Assembly: GCF_028768465.1 (NCBI RefSeq)
Contig: NZ_CP118225.1
Coordinates: 5,375,001 to 5,439,000, forward strand
Source: Rhodopirellula sp. P2
Lineage (GTDB): Bacteria; Planctomycetota; Planctomycetia; Pirellulales; Pirellulaceae
Reading direction: 5' to 3'
DNA: 64,000 bases
The position numbers and the translations under genes are program-made. Under the pieces are notes generated by a model. That model searched no databases. It was not told the origin of the DNA and saw only the letters and a list, made by a program, of their open reading frames with translations. Shown here one piece after another: positions 33,989 to 43,119 of the stretch (the stretch's first letter is position 1; every line of letters starts with the position of its first letter).

Positions 33989-34459
33989 ATGTCCGCTCGA
34001 AGAATCGCCTCCGCCGCTTTTTCGCTGATCTTGCTGGTCACCCTGGTGGTCCCGTCGATCGGCTGCCGCTTGTGCGCCGATTGCGACTTGGACGCCTACC
34101 CAGCCTACGGCGGCGCCTGGGAGAGAACGCTCCGCGACACCGGACGCGTTGGCAGCGTGTTTGATCCCGCTGGCGCCCGAGCCGCTGACCTGGAAGCCCG
34201 AACGGATCCCGAAGCGGCCGATCGTCACATTCGCGGCCGGTCCCGGTACGACAACGAGAGCACGGCTGATTCCGGGGAGGATCGTCAAAAGAAGTCCGCG
34301 GACGAGCAACGCAAGCTTGACGACGAGACTCGCGACAACGACAAAACCCAAGAACAGCAAGATGCTGACCTTCAAGAACTGGAAAAACGTCTGGAGGGCC
34401 TGGATTTGCAAGACATCCGTTACGTTGAACCTCGCGAAAACCAATCGAGTTGGAACTAG
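33989..34459 (+). CDS. Predicted small lipoprotein
   Basis: A 156-residue protein starting at the ATG 33989, with signal peptide and a lipobox-like 'VVPSIGCRLCADC' (Cys about residue 26). After 'YPAYGGAWERTLRDTGRVGS' comes a long charged region rich in Asp, Glu, Arg, Gln and Lys (residues ~65-145), probably disordered or coiled. The frame is open 50 codons upstream, but those codons do not make a signal peptide. The next gene starts 36 bases later on the same strand. Similar small lipoproteins occur in planctomycetes as hypotheticals. Confidence 0.72.
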   Translation: MSARRIASAAFSLILLVTLVVPSIGCRLCADCDLDAYPAYGGAWERTLRDTGRVGSVFDPAGARAADLEARTDPEAADRHIRGRSRYDNESTADSGEDRQKKSADEQRKLDDETRDNDKTQEQQDADLQELEKRLEGLDLQDIRYVEPRENQSSWN

Positions 34460-34495
34460 CGACTTTCGGCCGTCCCCCCCAAAGAGCCACCCGGC

Positions 34496-35458
34496 GTGAA
34501 ATTCGATCCCCGCAAGCTTGTCGGCCCGTTGATGGCGCTGTTGCTGTTCGGCTTGGCCGTGCGGCTGCTGATCGGCGAAGCTCATAAAGTCTCCTGGGAT
34601 GACTTTGTCGCTGGCTTGACCGGCGTCCCAACCGCCTACCTGGTGATTGCCACCTTCCTGGTGGCGCTGAACTACGGCCTGCTGATCTGCTACGACATCT
34701 TGGCACTTCGGTATGTCTGCCGAGCACTGCCGCTGCGACGAGTCTCTCTGGTCGCTTTTTTAGGGTATGCCCTGGGAAACAACCTGGGCACGCTGCTGGC
34801 GGCGGCCCCGATCCGGTACCGCTTCTATCATCGCTGGGGGCTCACCCACAGACAAATTGTGGCCCTGATGAGCGTGCTGGCCCTGACATTCTGGTCGGGC
34901 GTCTGCGTGCTAGGCGGTGTCGTTCTGGTCCTGCACCCGATCGAACTGCCAGCCAAATTCGACCTGCCCTTTGGGGTCCGAACGCTTGGAGCGATCCTGC
35001 TTTCGATCGCCGTTTTTTATGCAGGCATCTGCCTGGTTTGGCGAAAACCGTGGCCGATTGGCAAACTGCACCTGCGCCCGCCAAGCCTAGGACTGGCCAC
35101 CGCTCAGGCCTCCGTCGCGATTGTCGACCTGACGATTTCCGCGACCGCACTTTACCTGGTGATGCCCGGTGACGCGGTGGTGCCGTTTCCCACCGTCCTG
35201 GCTGCGTACCTGGTCGGAATCACCGTTTCCCTGATCACCCAGGTCCCCGGTGGCCTCGGCGTGTTGGAATTGATCCTCTGGACGCTGCTCAAAGACACGG
35301 TCGGAAAACCCGTGCTCGCCTCCGTTTTGATCTTCCGAGTGATCTACTATATTTTGCCACTCCTGGTAGGGATGATCGTCCTGGTCGCTCACGAGATCTA
35401 CAGCGGCGCGATGGAAGCTCGCCATGACGCGGAAACGTTCGACTCAACAACAGTTTGA
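34496..35458 (+). CDS. UPF0104 / lysylphosphatidylglycerol-synthase-like membrane protein
   Basis: A 320-residue integral membrane protein with eight or so hydrophobic helices, of the UPF0104 family that corresponds to the flippase/transmembrane half of MprF. Markers: 'LRYVCRALPLRRVSLVAFLG', 'YALGNNLGTLLAAAPIRYRF', 'TQVPGGLGVLELILWTLL' and 'FRVIYYILPLLVGMIVLVAH'. The soluble aminoacyl-transferase domain of MprF is absent, so it probably moves or modifies a lipid by itself. The GTG start at 34496 is the first in frame after a stop, 36 bases behind the lipoprotein gene. Confidence 0.85.
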   Translation: MKFDPRKLVGPLMALLLFGLAVRLLIGEAHKVSWDDFVAGLTGVPTAYLVIATFLVALNYGLLICYDILALRYVCRALPLRRVSLVAFLGYALGNNLGTLLAAAPIRYRFYHRWGLTHRQIVALMSVLALTFWSGVCVLGGVVLVLHPIELPAKFDLPFGVRTLGAILLSIAVFYAGICLVWRKPWPIGKLHLRPPSLGLATAQASVAIVDLTISATALYLVMPGDAVVPFPTVLAAYLVGITVSLITQVPGGLGVLELILWTLLKDTVGKPVLASVLIFRVIYYILPLLVGMIVLVAHEIYSGAMEARHDAETFDSTTV

Positions 35459-35839
35459 CCGCTAGCCGCCACTTGTTGGTGGATCAGCATCGGAATCGAT
35501 CGGAACAACCGCCCGTCACCGGAAGCCCGTCATCCGCCGCCCTCTCATCGGCGAGAATGCTTGATCAGGGGCGTCGGAGCCCCCAACTCGGCACCTCAAG
35601 AGGCTCGATTCCGCCGCTCCGCAATCAACCGAAATTCGTCCGGAAGAATTGAAATCCATTTTCCGGTTTGCGACGTACTACGATTCGGTAAAATAGATTG
35701 CAGGTACAGCCGTCGTTTTCGCAATTTGCTGCTTCCATGGATAGATCCGCTGGTTTTCCCGCGGGTTTTCATTGACTGGACGGTTCCAAGCTCCCTACCC
35801 TGCCTCCGCTCCACCTTCTTTCGACTCAAAGGCCGAACG
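35459..35839. other. Intergenic stretch, no gene seen
   Basis: About 380 bases ahead of the msrB gene. The msrB frame is open through it, but it encodes no signal peptide and is Arg/Phe-rich, so I treat it as leader and promoter DNA. Confidence 0.4.
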
Positions 35840-36556
35840 ATGCCCCTGCTCTCAAAGCCTGTTTGGAAAAAGTGCTTCGCCCTCACCGCTGCCGGTGTCT
35901 TGCTTTTCGTGACCAATGGCTGTGGTGGCCCGATGGCATCCATCAACGCGGATGATTCCACCACGACGAAGACCGGCGAGCCCGATGACGTTGCGGTTGA
36001 AACGGTCAAGCAAGACGACTCTGCCAAAAAGCCCGCTGTCTCGGCCAAGACATCTGCCTTCCAAATGCCCTCCAACCGATTTGAGCTGAACATGGATTCG
36101 AGCCCGTTCAATCCGCTGACCGAAGCCGAAGCCTACGTGATCCTGCAAAAGGGCACCGAACCACCAGGAGACGGTGGCTACACGTTGACCAAAGATCCCG
36201 GCACGTACATCTGCAAACGCTGCAACACGCCGCTGTATCACGCCAAAGACAAATTTGTCAGCCACTGTGGCTGGCCCAGCTTCGATGATGAAATCGAAGG
36301 TTCCGTGAAACGCAATCGAGACGCCGATGGACGCCGGATCGAAATTGTCTGTGCGAACTGCGGCGGCCACCTCGGCCATGTTTTCCACGGAGAACGCTTG
36401 ACGGCTAAAAACACTCGCCACTGCGTGAACTCCATCTCGATGAAGTTCATTCCGGAAGGCAAGGAAATGCCCAAGCCAATCAAAGCGACCGACGTGAAGA
36501 AAGAAGAGAAGGCGATCAAGCCGAAAGCGACGGACGCCAAGCCTTCCGCCGAGTGA
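35840..36556 (+). CDS. msrB: Peptide-methionine (R)-S-oxide reductase, exported lipoprotein form
   Basis: MsrB repairs methionine-R-sulfoxide in proteins. Residues ~75-205 are a full MsrB domain: 'GTYICKRCNTPLYHAKDKFV', 'SHCGWPSFDDEIEGSV', 'RIEIVCANCGGHLGHVFHGE', and the catalytic cysteine in 'NTRHCVNSISMKF'. Both zinc CxxC pairs are present. The ATG at 35840 precedes a signal peptide with lipobox-like 'LFVTNGCGG', so the enzyme is probably anchored on the periplasmic side and repairs envelope proteins. A Lys-rich tail follows the domain. The gene is followed directly by the 178-bp tandem repeats. Confidence 0.92.
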   Translation: MPLLSKPVWKKCFALTAAGVLLFVTNGCGGPMASINADDSTTTKTGEPDDVAVETVKQDDSAKKPAVSAKTSAFQMPSNRFELNMDSSPFNPLTEAEAYVILQKGTEPPGDGGYTLTKDPGTYICKRCNTPLYHAKDKFVSHCGWPSFDDEIEGSVKRNRDADGRRIEIVCANCGGHLGHVFHGERLTAKNTRHCVNSISMKFIPEGKEMPKPIKATDVKKEEKAIKPKATDAKPSAE

Positions 36557-36570
36557 GCATTGGCAGAGTC

Positions 36571-37077
36571 GAACATTTGCCCCAAATGTTTGCGTGCCCA
36601 GTTCATTGTCGTCGAGCAGCGTGACACGAACGGTTGAAAGGGAACACGGTCGCAAGAAGGCCTGGTGGATCAAGACTGCCCAGCGGAACAGATAACGACA
36701 ACGGTTCGACTCTGACTCCGCTCTCAAAACGAAGCTGAACGAGAGTAGAACATTTGTCCCCAAATGTTTGCATGCCCGGTTCATTGTCGTCGAGCAGCGT
36801 GACACGAACGGTTGAAAGGGAACACGGTCGCAAGAAGGCCTGGTGGATCAAGACTGCCCGGCGAAACAGATAACGACAACGGTTCGACTCTGACTCCGCT
36901 CTCAAAACGAAGCTGAACGAGAGTAGAACATTTGTCCCCAAATGTTTGCATGCCCAGTTCATTGTCGTCGAGCAGCGTGACACGAACGGTTGAAAGGGAA
37001 CACGGTCGCAAGGAGGCCTGGCGGATCAAGACTGCCCAGCGGAACAGTTGAGGACAACTGTTCGACTCTGACTTCGC
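36571..37077. repeat. 178-bp tandem repeat, 2.8 copies
   Basis: Units start at 36571, 36748 and 36926 (177 and 178 bases apart); the third is cut at ~152 bases and diverges at its end. Each unit has a stem AACATTTG-TCCCC-AAATGTT; the last also has a perfect 9-bp stem GAACAGTTG-AGGA-CAACTGTTC at 37042-37063. The repeats fill the space between the ends of two convergent genes. Open frames through them change frame each unit because 178 is not a multiple of three, so they are non-coding. Confidence 0.92.
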
Positions 37078-37980
37078 TCAATCGATCCAGCTGAGTGCTT
37101 TCAAAAACGCGACCGTCTTTTCCATCGTGTCGCGGTAGATTTTGCCGCCGCCATCGGTCTTCTTCGCGTTGAAGAATCCGTGTGGCTGGCCCTCGTAAAG
37201 GTGCAGCTCGCTGCGAACGCCCTGTTCTTGACAGGCGTCGCGGAACCGCTCGCCGGTCGCGACCGGGATCAACTTGTCGTTGGTCCCCAGGAACACGATT
37301 GACGGCGGATCGTCCTTCGTGATGTTGTGCGCAGGTGAATACTTCGAGTACGCATCGCCAACTCTGGCGGTGCCCCATCCGCCTGGCCCGTTGTCATAAA
37401 CGGGGTTGAACAACAGCATCGCCGCTGGTTTGCGAGAAACTCCGTCCACGACTTGGTCATCCATCATGCCCAAGTAGGCGGCCAAGTGGCCTCCTGCTGA
37501 ACCGCCGCCGGTCGCAATCCGCTCTGGATCGATCCCGAATTGGCTGGCGTTGGCTCGGATGTAGCGAAACGCATCCGAAGCGTCTTCGACGCAAGTGTCC
37601 GGTGGCAACTTGGACTTTTTGTTCAGCAACCGATACTTCACGCGAAAACAAACCATGCCGCGTTCCGCCAGTTCCTTGCTGTGCGAAGCGAACTGGCCCG
37701 GTTTCCCGCCCGTCCAACCGCCGCCATGAAAGAACACGACTGCGGGACGAGAATCTTCTGCCGACCAATCCGCCGGCCGCGTCCAGTCAACGAACAACTC
37801 CGTCGACTTGCCTGACGAATCGTCTGTGATCGTCTTGTACACAAACTGCCCTTCCACCACTTCGCTCGATGCTTCTGCATCGAGCGTGGCGTCGGCGGCG
37901 CTGACGAAGCCACCCACTCCGATCGATTGACATGTGAGTGCGGCGGCAAAAACAAATGCAAACGAACGTCGGTGACTCAT
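37078..37980 (-). CDS. Exported alpha/beta-hydrolase (esterase/lipase, HSL/BD-FAE type)
   Basis: A 300-residue secreted hydrolase. After the signal peptide ('SFAFVFAAALTCQSIGVGG'), the oxyanion motif is 'VVFFHGGGWTGG', the nucleophile elbow 'ATGGGSAGGHLAAY', the acid is probably in 'FLGTNDKLIPVATG', and the histidine in 'YEGQPHGFFN'. The catalytic triad is complete. Relatives act on carboxylic esters such as acetylated polysaccharides, fitting a polysaccharide-degrading planctomycete. The gene starts 7 bases after the mscL stop and is likely in one operon with it, an unexpected pairing. The gene's 3' end abuts the tandem repeats. Confidence 0.9.
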   Translation of the reverse strand: MSHRRSFAFVFAAALTCQSIGVGGFVSAADATLDAEASSEVVEGQFVYKTITDDSSGKSTELFVDWTRPADWSAEDSRPAVVFFHGGGWTGGKPGQFASHSKELAERGMVCFRVKYRLLNKKSKLPPDTCVEDASDAFRYIRANASQFGIDPERIATGGGSAGGHLAAYLGMMDDQVVDGVSRKPAAMLLFNPVYDNGPGGWGTARVGDAYSKYSPAHNITKDDPPSIVFLGTNDKLIPVATGERFRDACQEQGVRSELHLYEGQPHGFFNAKKTDGGGKIYRDTMEKTVAFLKALSWID

Positions 37981-37987
37981 TGTGTCC

Positions 37988-38452
37988 TCAGCTTTTTTGA
38001 AGGGCGTCGCGAATTTCTCGCAACAGTTGAATGTCCTCGCTCGGCTTGGCGACCTCTTCCTCTTCCGGTTCTTCTTCCATCCGCGCCCGAGCAGCGTTGA
38101 TCAGCTTAATCGCTACGAACAAGGCGATGGCGATCAGCAGGAATTCAAAAATGGTTTGAGTGAATGGGCCGTAGTTCAAAATGGGATAGTCCTGAACCAG
38201 CATCCCGGCACCTTCGCCTTCGATGATCTTTCCAGCCTCGTCGAGCTTGGGCGACTCGGTTTCAATCGTCAGGGCAGCCTCTTTGAAGTTGACTCCCGAG
38301 CGAGCTGTCAACAAATTGATCGGTGGCATGATGATGTTGTCGACCAGCGACTTCACGATGCCACCAAAGGCACCGCCGATCACAACCCCAACCGCCAAAT
38401 CGATGACACTGCCTTTGAGTGCAAACTCTTTAAACTCTTGAACCAAACCCAT
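37988..38452 (-). CDS. mscL: Large-conductance mechanosensitive channel MscL
   Basis: A 154-residue MscL, the safety valve opened by membrane tension on osmotic downshock. Landmarks: 'MGLVQEFKEFALKGSVIDLA' (amphipathic N-helix), pore helix 'VGVVIGGAFGGIVKSLVDNI', 'IMPPINLL', and the second membrane helix 'FEFLLIAIALFVAIKLINAA', followed by a Glu-rich C-terminal coil. The periplasmic loop is longer than in E. coli (about 45 residues, Glu/Lys-rich). The ATG at 38452 has a GAGGGG-type Shine-Dalgarno; the 17 codons upstream are not conserved. Confidence 0.95.
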   Translation of the reverse strand: MGLVQEFKEFALKGSVIDLAVGVVIGGAFGGIVKSLVDNIIMPPINLLTARSGVNFKEAALTIETESPKLDEAGKIIEGEGAGMLVQDYPILNYGPFTQTIFEFLLIAIALFVAIKLINAARARMEEEPEEEEVAKPSEDIQLLREIRDALQKS

Positions 38453-38658
38453 CTCGACCCCTCGCTCTATGCGACGCACACCACCGGAAAGACACAAACA
38501 CAACGTTTGCTATGAATGCGCCAAGCGTAGGCGAGCGGAACCGCAGCACCAAGCGGTTGGTTTCAATTTACAATTGTGAGGACGACAGCATTTGTCGACT
38601 TCCGATGCGGATGCAAGGACACGAAAGAACCACGCGCGCAACCAACACACGTGGTTCC

Positions 38659-38785
38659 TAGGCAGGTCGGCTGGAATGATCGGGCACAACCATGTGAGCC
38701 GTTTGGGCGTTAGCCCCGGTTGCGTGTGAAAACCGTGGCTAACGCCAACGGCTCACATACCCGATGACACCTGCGTACCTGCTTA
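38659..38785. repeat. Dispersed ~128-bp palindromic element, copy B
   Basis: The sequence begins TAGGCAGGTCGGCTGGAATG and ends TGACACCTGCGTACCTGCTTA. Internally GTGAGCCGTTTGGGCGTTAGC pairs with GGCTAACGCC-AACGGCTCAC further on, so the whole can fold as a long hairpin. It shares its left half with copy A and its right half, inverted, with copy C at 62940. It lies downstream of the flavohaemoglobin gene. Confidence 0.85.
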
Positions 38786-38809
38786 GAGCATGCCCCATGA
38801 CGTGACCGG

Positions 38810-40039
38810 CTAAGCAGGCACCAATTCTTGCTTGGGACCAAAGAACTCATACTGCAACCGATGATCCGCGACCCCCAGTTCAGACAACGTGGAATGAACC
38901 ACTTGCATGAATGGCTTGGGGCCACAGAAAAAGAACCGAGCCGTTTCCACGGGCGCCCAGTCGCAGATCGTTTCTTTGGTCAGCAGCCCGGTGGCGTCGC
39001 ACTTTCCGGAAGACAAATCATCCGCCAGCGGACTGTCATAGATGGTACGCAACTTCAACCTTGGCGATGATTCCGCGAGCGTTCGCAACTCATCCGCGAA
39101 CGCCTGTGACGCACTGTTGCGAGCTGCCTGCACGAACACGACCTCCGCCTCGGGCTGAGCTTTCAGCAATGACTTTGCCATCGACAGCAGCGGGGTCACC
39201 CCGATCCCGCCGGCCAAGAAGACCACCGGTTCCGTCACTTTCTCGCTTGGATCAAGCGTGAATTCTCCACAAGGTGGTCCAACCTCGATCAAATCCCCCT
39301 CCTGCATCTGGTCATGCAAATGGTTCGAAATCAAACCGCCTGGCGCATCGGCTTGCAGTGCTCCCTCACGCTTCACGCTGATCCGATAATGAGGCTCTTG
39401 GCAATGGTCGGACAAACTGTAGTTGCGAGGCGAGGTGGGCGTGACCGGATGATCGACGTGGACGGTGATGTATTGCCCCGGTTTGAAAGCAGGCAATTCT
39501 CCTCCGTCCTCGGGAGTCAAATAGAACGATGTCACACAGTCACTTTCGGGCGTCTTTCGCGAGACCACAAACGTTCGCGTGCCGTTCCATCCACCGGGCA
39601 TCTGGGCTTGATCCTGATAGATCTCGGTTTCACGACCGATGAAGATGTCAGCCAAGAACCCATACGCTTCCTCCACCGCACCCAGGACTTCTTCCGTCGC
39701 CCCTTCGCCCATCACATCCTTGATCGCTGCCAACAAATTCGCGCCCACGATCGGATAGTGTTCGGCTTGAATTCCTAGCGAACAGTGCTTCTGAGCGATC
39801 AGTTCCACGGCGGGCAACAACACCGCAGGGTTGTCGATGTGAGTGAAGTAGGCACAGATCGCACCCGCCAAAGCCTTCTGCTGACCACCGGTGTGCTGGT
39901 GCGACTGGTTGAAGAAAACCTTGACCTCCGGATTCACTTCAAACATTCGCTCATAAAAACGCCGGGTGATCGTCTCCGCGTTGGCGGCGACGGCGGGCGT
40001 GATCTCTTTGACGATGCGAATGGTGTTTTCACTGAGCAA
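38810..40039 (-). CDS. hmp: Flavohaemoglobin / nitric oxide dioxygenase
   Basis: A 409-residue Hmp, which converts NO and O2 to nitrate using NAD(P)H. The globin domain has the distal Tyr in '[10 protein letters not shown]' and the proximal His in '[12 protein letters not shown]'; the FAD domain has 'RNYSLSDH' and '[10 protein letters not shown]'; the NAD domain has '[16 protein letters not shown]' and '[10 protein letters not shown]'. The family N-terminus MLS-TI-IVK is matched exactly if translation starts at TTG 40039, with GGGAG upstream; an ATG 20 codons earlier would add residues foreign to the family. A TTG start may keep the basal level low. It protects against nitrosative stress; the gene is single. 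Confidence 0.93.
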   Translation of the reverse strand: MLSENTIRIVKEITPAVAANAETITRRFYERMFEVNPEVKVFFNQSHQHTGGQQKALAGAICAYFTHIDNPAVLLPAVELIAQKHCSLGIQAEHYPIVGANLLAAIKDVMGEGATEEVLGAVEEAYGFLADIFIGRETEIYQDQAQMPGGWNGTRTFVVSRKTPESDCVTSFYLTPEDGGELPAFKPGQYITVHVDHPVTPTSPRNYSLSDHCQEPHYRISVKREGALQADAPGGLISNHLHDQMQEGDLIEVGPPCGEFTLDPSEKVTEPVVFLAGGIGVTPLLSMAKSLLKAQPEAEVVFVQAARNSASQAFADELRTLAESSPRLKLRTIYDSPLADDLSSGKCDATGLLTKETICDWAPVETARFFFCGPKPFMQVVHSTLSELGVADHRLQYEFFGPKQELVPA

Positions 40040-40344
40040 GGCAGCTCTCCCGAATGAGGAAGTCGAAACGAAGCGGCCAAACATCACGCCGCTAAACATT
40101 CACCTCAACGTACAGGTTCATTTCTACACGTCAAGGTGGAGTTTCGATTCCGTGGCTGCTCCTCTTCGTTTGCGACACCCGATCGCCCGCCGAGAGAGGC
40201 GACTCATCCGCCATTCTCCAGCGATATTGGGCACGGATTGCCCGGCGCCGGCCGAGCCCCCAAGAGTTCATCTTTGCGCCAATCAAAGCATCCGCAGCAA
40301 AGTACACTGGCAACCAGTGCGGACCCCGTATTGAACGCTTCACG
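40040..40344. other. Intergenic stretch between divergent hmp and S10 peptidase genes
   Basis: About 300 bases holding both promoters. No NO-responsive operator could be recognised with confidence, and no RNA gene or repeat was seen. Confidence 0.4.
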
Positions 40345-41904
40345 ATGGACACAACAGAGATGGCCCCGATGAATTGGAAATGCTTTGCAAGCTTGTGGAT
40401 GCTGTTGTTATTGAGCACCAATGTGTTCGGCGACGACGCAGCCCCCTCGAAGGGCACCCCGGCGGAAGAGAAATCGAGTGACGAGTTGACGGACCAATTT
40501 GTCACCACCGAGCACTCGTTCAGCGTGGCAGGTGAGACGATTGATTACACCGCCACCGCGGGTCGTTTGGTCATGCAAACTGACGAACTGGATCCCAAAG
40601 CAGAAGTCTTTTTCGTCTCGTACACCCGTGAGACCGACGACATTACCAAGCGTCCGATCACGTTCTGCTTCAACGGCGGACCGGGGTCTTCTTCGGTTTG
40701 GCTGCACTTGGGGATGCTGGGCCCCAAGATCATCCGCTTCCCAGACGATGCGTCTGTGCTGCGTCCTCCGTATCACCTCGATGAAAACCACCAGAGCCTC
40801 CTCGACATCACCGACCTGGTGTTCATCGACCCCGTCAGCACCGGTTACAGCCGTCCCGCAAAAGACGTCAGCAAGAGCGATTTCCATGGCTACAACGAAG
40901 ACGTCCGCAGCGTCGGCCAGTTCATCCATGACTACACCACTCAGTTCGAACGCTGGCTCTCACCGAAATTGATCCTCGGCGAAAGCTACGGCGGACTGCG
41001 CGTCGCGGGGCTGAGCGGCTACCTGCGAGACCATTACAAAATGGAACTCAACGGGGCCATCGTGATCTCCGGTGCCATCAATTTTCAAACGCTGCGGTTC
41101 TCGCCCAGCAACGATGTCCCAGACGTGTGCTTTTTGCCGACCTACACAGCGACGGCTTGGTACCACAAGCAACTCGACGAGGAACTGCAATCGCTTCCAC
41201 TGGCGGAAGTCGTCGCAAAATCGGAGAAGTTTGCGTACCGCCAATACGCCCCTGCTTTGCTGAAAGGTACCAGCATCGGCAAGAAGGAACGTCAACGTGT
41301 CGCCGAGGAACTCGCACGCCTGACGGGCCTGTCGGAAGAGTACGTGTTGTCGTCCAACCTCAAGATTTCGATGCAACGTTTCGGCAAAGAGTTGCTTCGC
41401 GATCAAGCGTTGACCGTCGGCCGTTTCGACGGTCGTTACACAAACATCGACCGTGACTCAGCCGGCGAGACGCCCGAATTCGATGCCAGTGGCGCCGCGA
41501 TCTTCGGCCCTTTCACGGCTTGCTTGAACGATTACATGCATCGTGATTTGAAGTACAAGGACCGACGCGTCTACGAGATTCTGACCGGCAACGTGCACCC
41601 GTGGAGCTACAAACCCTTCGAAGGCCGCTACGTCGATGCGTCAGAAACCTTGCGTCGAGCGATGACAGCCAACCCGTCCTTCAAATTGTTCGTCGCCTGT
41701 GGCTACTACGATCTTGCCACGCCCCATTTCGCGATGGAGTACACCATCGATCACATGGGATTGTCACCGGAACGCAGCAAGAACTTGACGATCAAGCATT
41801 ACGAAGGTGGGCACATGATGTACGTCCATGAGCCGTCCCTCAAGCAACTGCGTCAAGACCTGGTCGAATTCTACCAAGGTGCGGTTGGCGAAACCGCCGA
41901 ATAA
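40345..41904 (+). CDS. Exported serine carboxypeptidase (peptidase S10)
   Basis: A 519-residue S10-family peptidase, which removes C-terminal residues at acid pH. Diagnostic sequence: 'FCFNGGPGSSSVWLHLGMLG' (oxyanion hole), the nucleophile in 'KLILGESYGGLRVAG', and the histidine in 'IKHYEGGHMMYVHEPS'; the Asp is likely in 'VACGYYDLATPHFAME'. The signal peptide is 'MNWKCFASLWMLLLLSTNVFG'; ATG codons at 40345, 40360 and 40369 are all possible starts, the last giving the most typical signal peptide. S10 enzymes are common in eukaryotes and in planctomycetes. Single gene. Confidence 0.92.
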   Translation: MDTTEMAPMNWKCFASLWMLLLLSTNVFGDDAAPSKGTPAEEKSSDELTDQFVTTEHSFSVAGETIDYTATAGRLVMQTDELDPKAEVFFVSYTRETDDITKRPITFCFNGGPGSSSVWLHLGMLGPKIIRFPDDASVLRPPYHLDENHQSLLDITDLVFIDPVSTGYSRPAKDVSKSDFHGYNEDVRSVGQFIHDYTTQFERWLSPKLILGESYGGLRVAGLSGYLRDHYKMELNGAIVISGAINFQTLRFSPSNDVPDVCFLPTYTATAWYHKQLDEELQSLPLAEVVAKSEKFAYRQYAPALLKGTSIGKKERQRVAEELARLTGLSEEYVLSSNLKISMQRFGKELLRDQALTVGRFDGRYTNIDRDSAGETPEFDASGAAIFGPFTACLNDYMHRDLKYKDRRVYEILTGNVHPWSYKPFEGRYVDASETLRRAMTANPSFKLFVACGYYDLATPHFAMEYTIDHMGLSPERSKNLTIKHYEGGHMMYVHEPSLKQLRQDLVEFYQGAVGETAE

Positions 41905-41954
41905 CGGCCTGGTTCGCAAACGCACTGCCGCCTCGGCCACCAGCTGCTCTTTGC

Positions 41955-42584
41955 TCAGCTGGAGATCAACGCGGCTTCGGACCACAACGATGGATCTTCC
42001 GCGACCGGGAAATCAGTGCTGAGCGTCAAGGCTTGGTTGCCGAGTTCCCGATCCGCGACGAGGTAATAGAAACCGATCTGCGATTGGTCCTTGGGGTCGT
42101 ATCCCGTCAAGGCATCGGCGGGAATCAAACCCGACAATTCATACCCATCGTGCCGCGGGATCGCGTGAATCTTCAGCGCGTCCGGACGAATGGGCTTGGG
42201 ATTGGTTCGCGCCCGATTGATGGGCACCATCGCCGCGACCGCGCGCTCCCGCTTGGGGCCACCGCCGGCGGGCAACCATAAAAACCGATGGCAATGCTGG
42301 GTCGCCCGGTGAATGTTGGGACTGTTCCGGGTGTCCATCCAAAGGTGCAACCCATCGCTCTCGTCCAATCGGGTTTCGCGACACCATGGCAACTGACGTT
42401 TCCCATTGACCAGCAAGTGAAACCCGATGCCGGTGACGTCCCACGCGATGCGAACATCGGCAAAGATCGGACTGCCTGAGAGGGCCGCAAAAGAAGGCAC
42501 TCGGCAGGATGTGGGCAGCGACAACCCTCGCGAGGTCCAATCCAAAGCGTGCTGCTGCAGCCGAACTTCGAACCGGAATAGCAT
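41955..42584 (-). CDS. Hypothetical protein with CBM9/DOMON-like fold
   Basis: A 209-residue protein if started at ATG 42584; the frame stays open 112 codons further upstream but that part is Arg/Pro-rich and not convincing. The body ('FADVRIAWDVTGIGFHLLVN', 'SDGLHLWMDTRNSPN', 'YELSGLIPADALTGYDPK', 'QIGFYYLVADRELGNQALTL') resembles the carbohydrate-binding family 9-like beta-sandwich found in planctomycete hypotheticals. No signal peptide is apparent with the short start. It is convergent with the S10 peptidase gene. Ligand and role are unknown; the family call is tentative. Confidence 0.6.
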   Translation of the reverse strand: MLFRFEVRLQQHALDWTSRGLSLPTSCRVPSFAALSGSPIFADVRIAWDVTGIGFHLLVNGKRQLPWCRETRLDESDGLHLWMDTRNSPNIHRATQHCHRFLWLPAGGGPKRERAVAAMVPINRARTNPKPIRPDALKIHAIPRHDGYELSGLIPADALTGYDPKDQSQIGFYYLVADRELGNQALTLSTDFPVAEDPSLWSEAALISS

Positions 42585-43119
42585 CGTCGGATCGAGAAGG
42601 GGACCTTTGGCGGAACTCAAGACTGCAAACCTGCTCGGGAAATTCGCGGGACCATCGAACCGCAGAAACACTCCTGCGGCTACCAAAAGCGTACCGGCTT
42701 CGCCCCGTTTTGGAATGGTGGCAATCCGTCCTCGCCAGAGTGGTGAGGCGTGGCCGGTGAGTGCCCAAGCTCGGTTTGACGCTTGCGTCCAACGGCGTTT
42801 CGGCAGGCGAATTGTGGGGATATCGTCAAAAATGCGGCCGTGAAACCGCCGGGACTTTACCCAAACGGAACAACTGGAACGGTCGCAGTGAAAACGAATC
42901 GCTTTCCCAGGCGATTTCAATTCCCCAGCCGTTCAACTCGCCGATAGCGTGCCTTGGAGCGGGATCTCCATCCGGCGATTTTGGCAGCGCCAACTTCGGC
43001 ACCCCCCGTTGCCGCTCTGTCCCACCTCACAGCCCACCATCACATTCATTCAAGCTCCGGTTTCGCAGTGGACACTTTATTCCAAGCCTTCGTTCGCTGA
43101 TCTCCGGCCCAATATAATC
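42585..43119. other. Intergenic stretch or unconserved N-terminus of the minus-strand gene
   Basis: About 535 bases. The minus-strand frame remains open to 42920, so a longer version of that protein is possible; otherwise this is promoter DNA for two divergent genes. No other feature seen. Confidence 0.4.

Noticed and set aside
33818..34585. 255-codon minus-strand frame opposite the lipoprotein gene
   Set aside because: The plus-strand frame has a lipobox signal peptide and normal spacing to the next gene; the minus frame is Gly/Val-rich shadow.
36238..37029. Minus-strand frames with repeated MSRCSTTMNWACKHLG-like peptides
   Set aside because: Products of the 178-bp tandem array, changing frame each unit; they also overlap msrB antisense.
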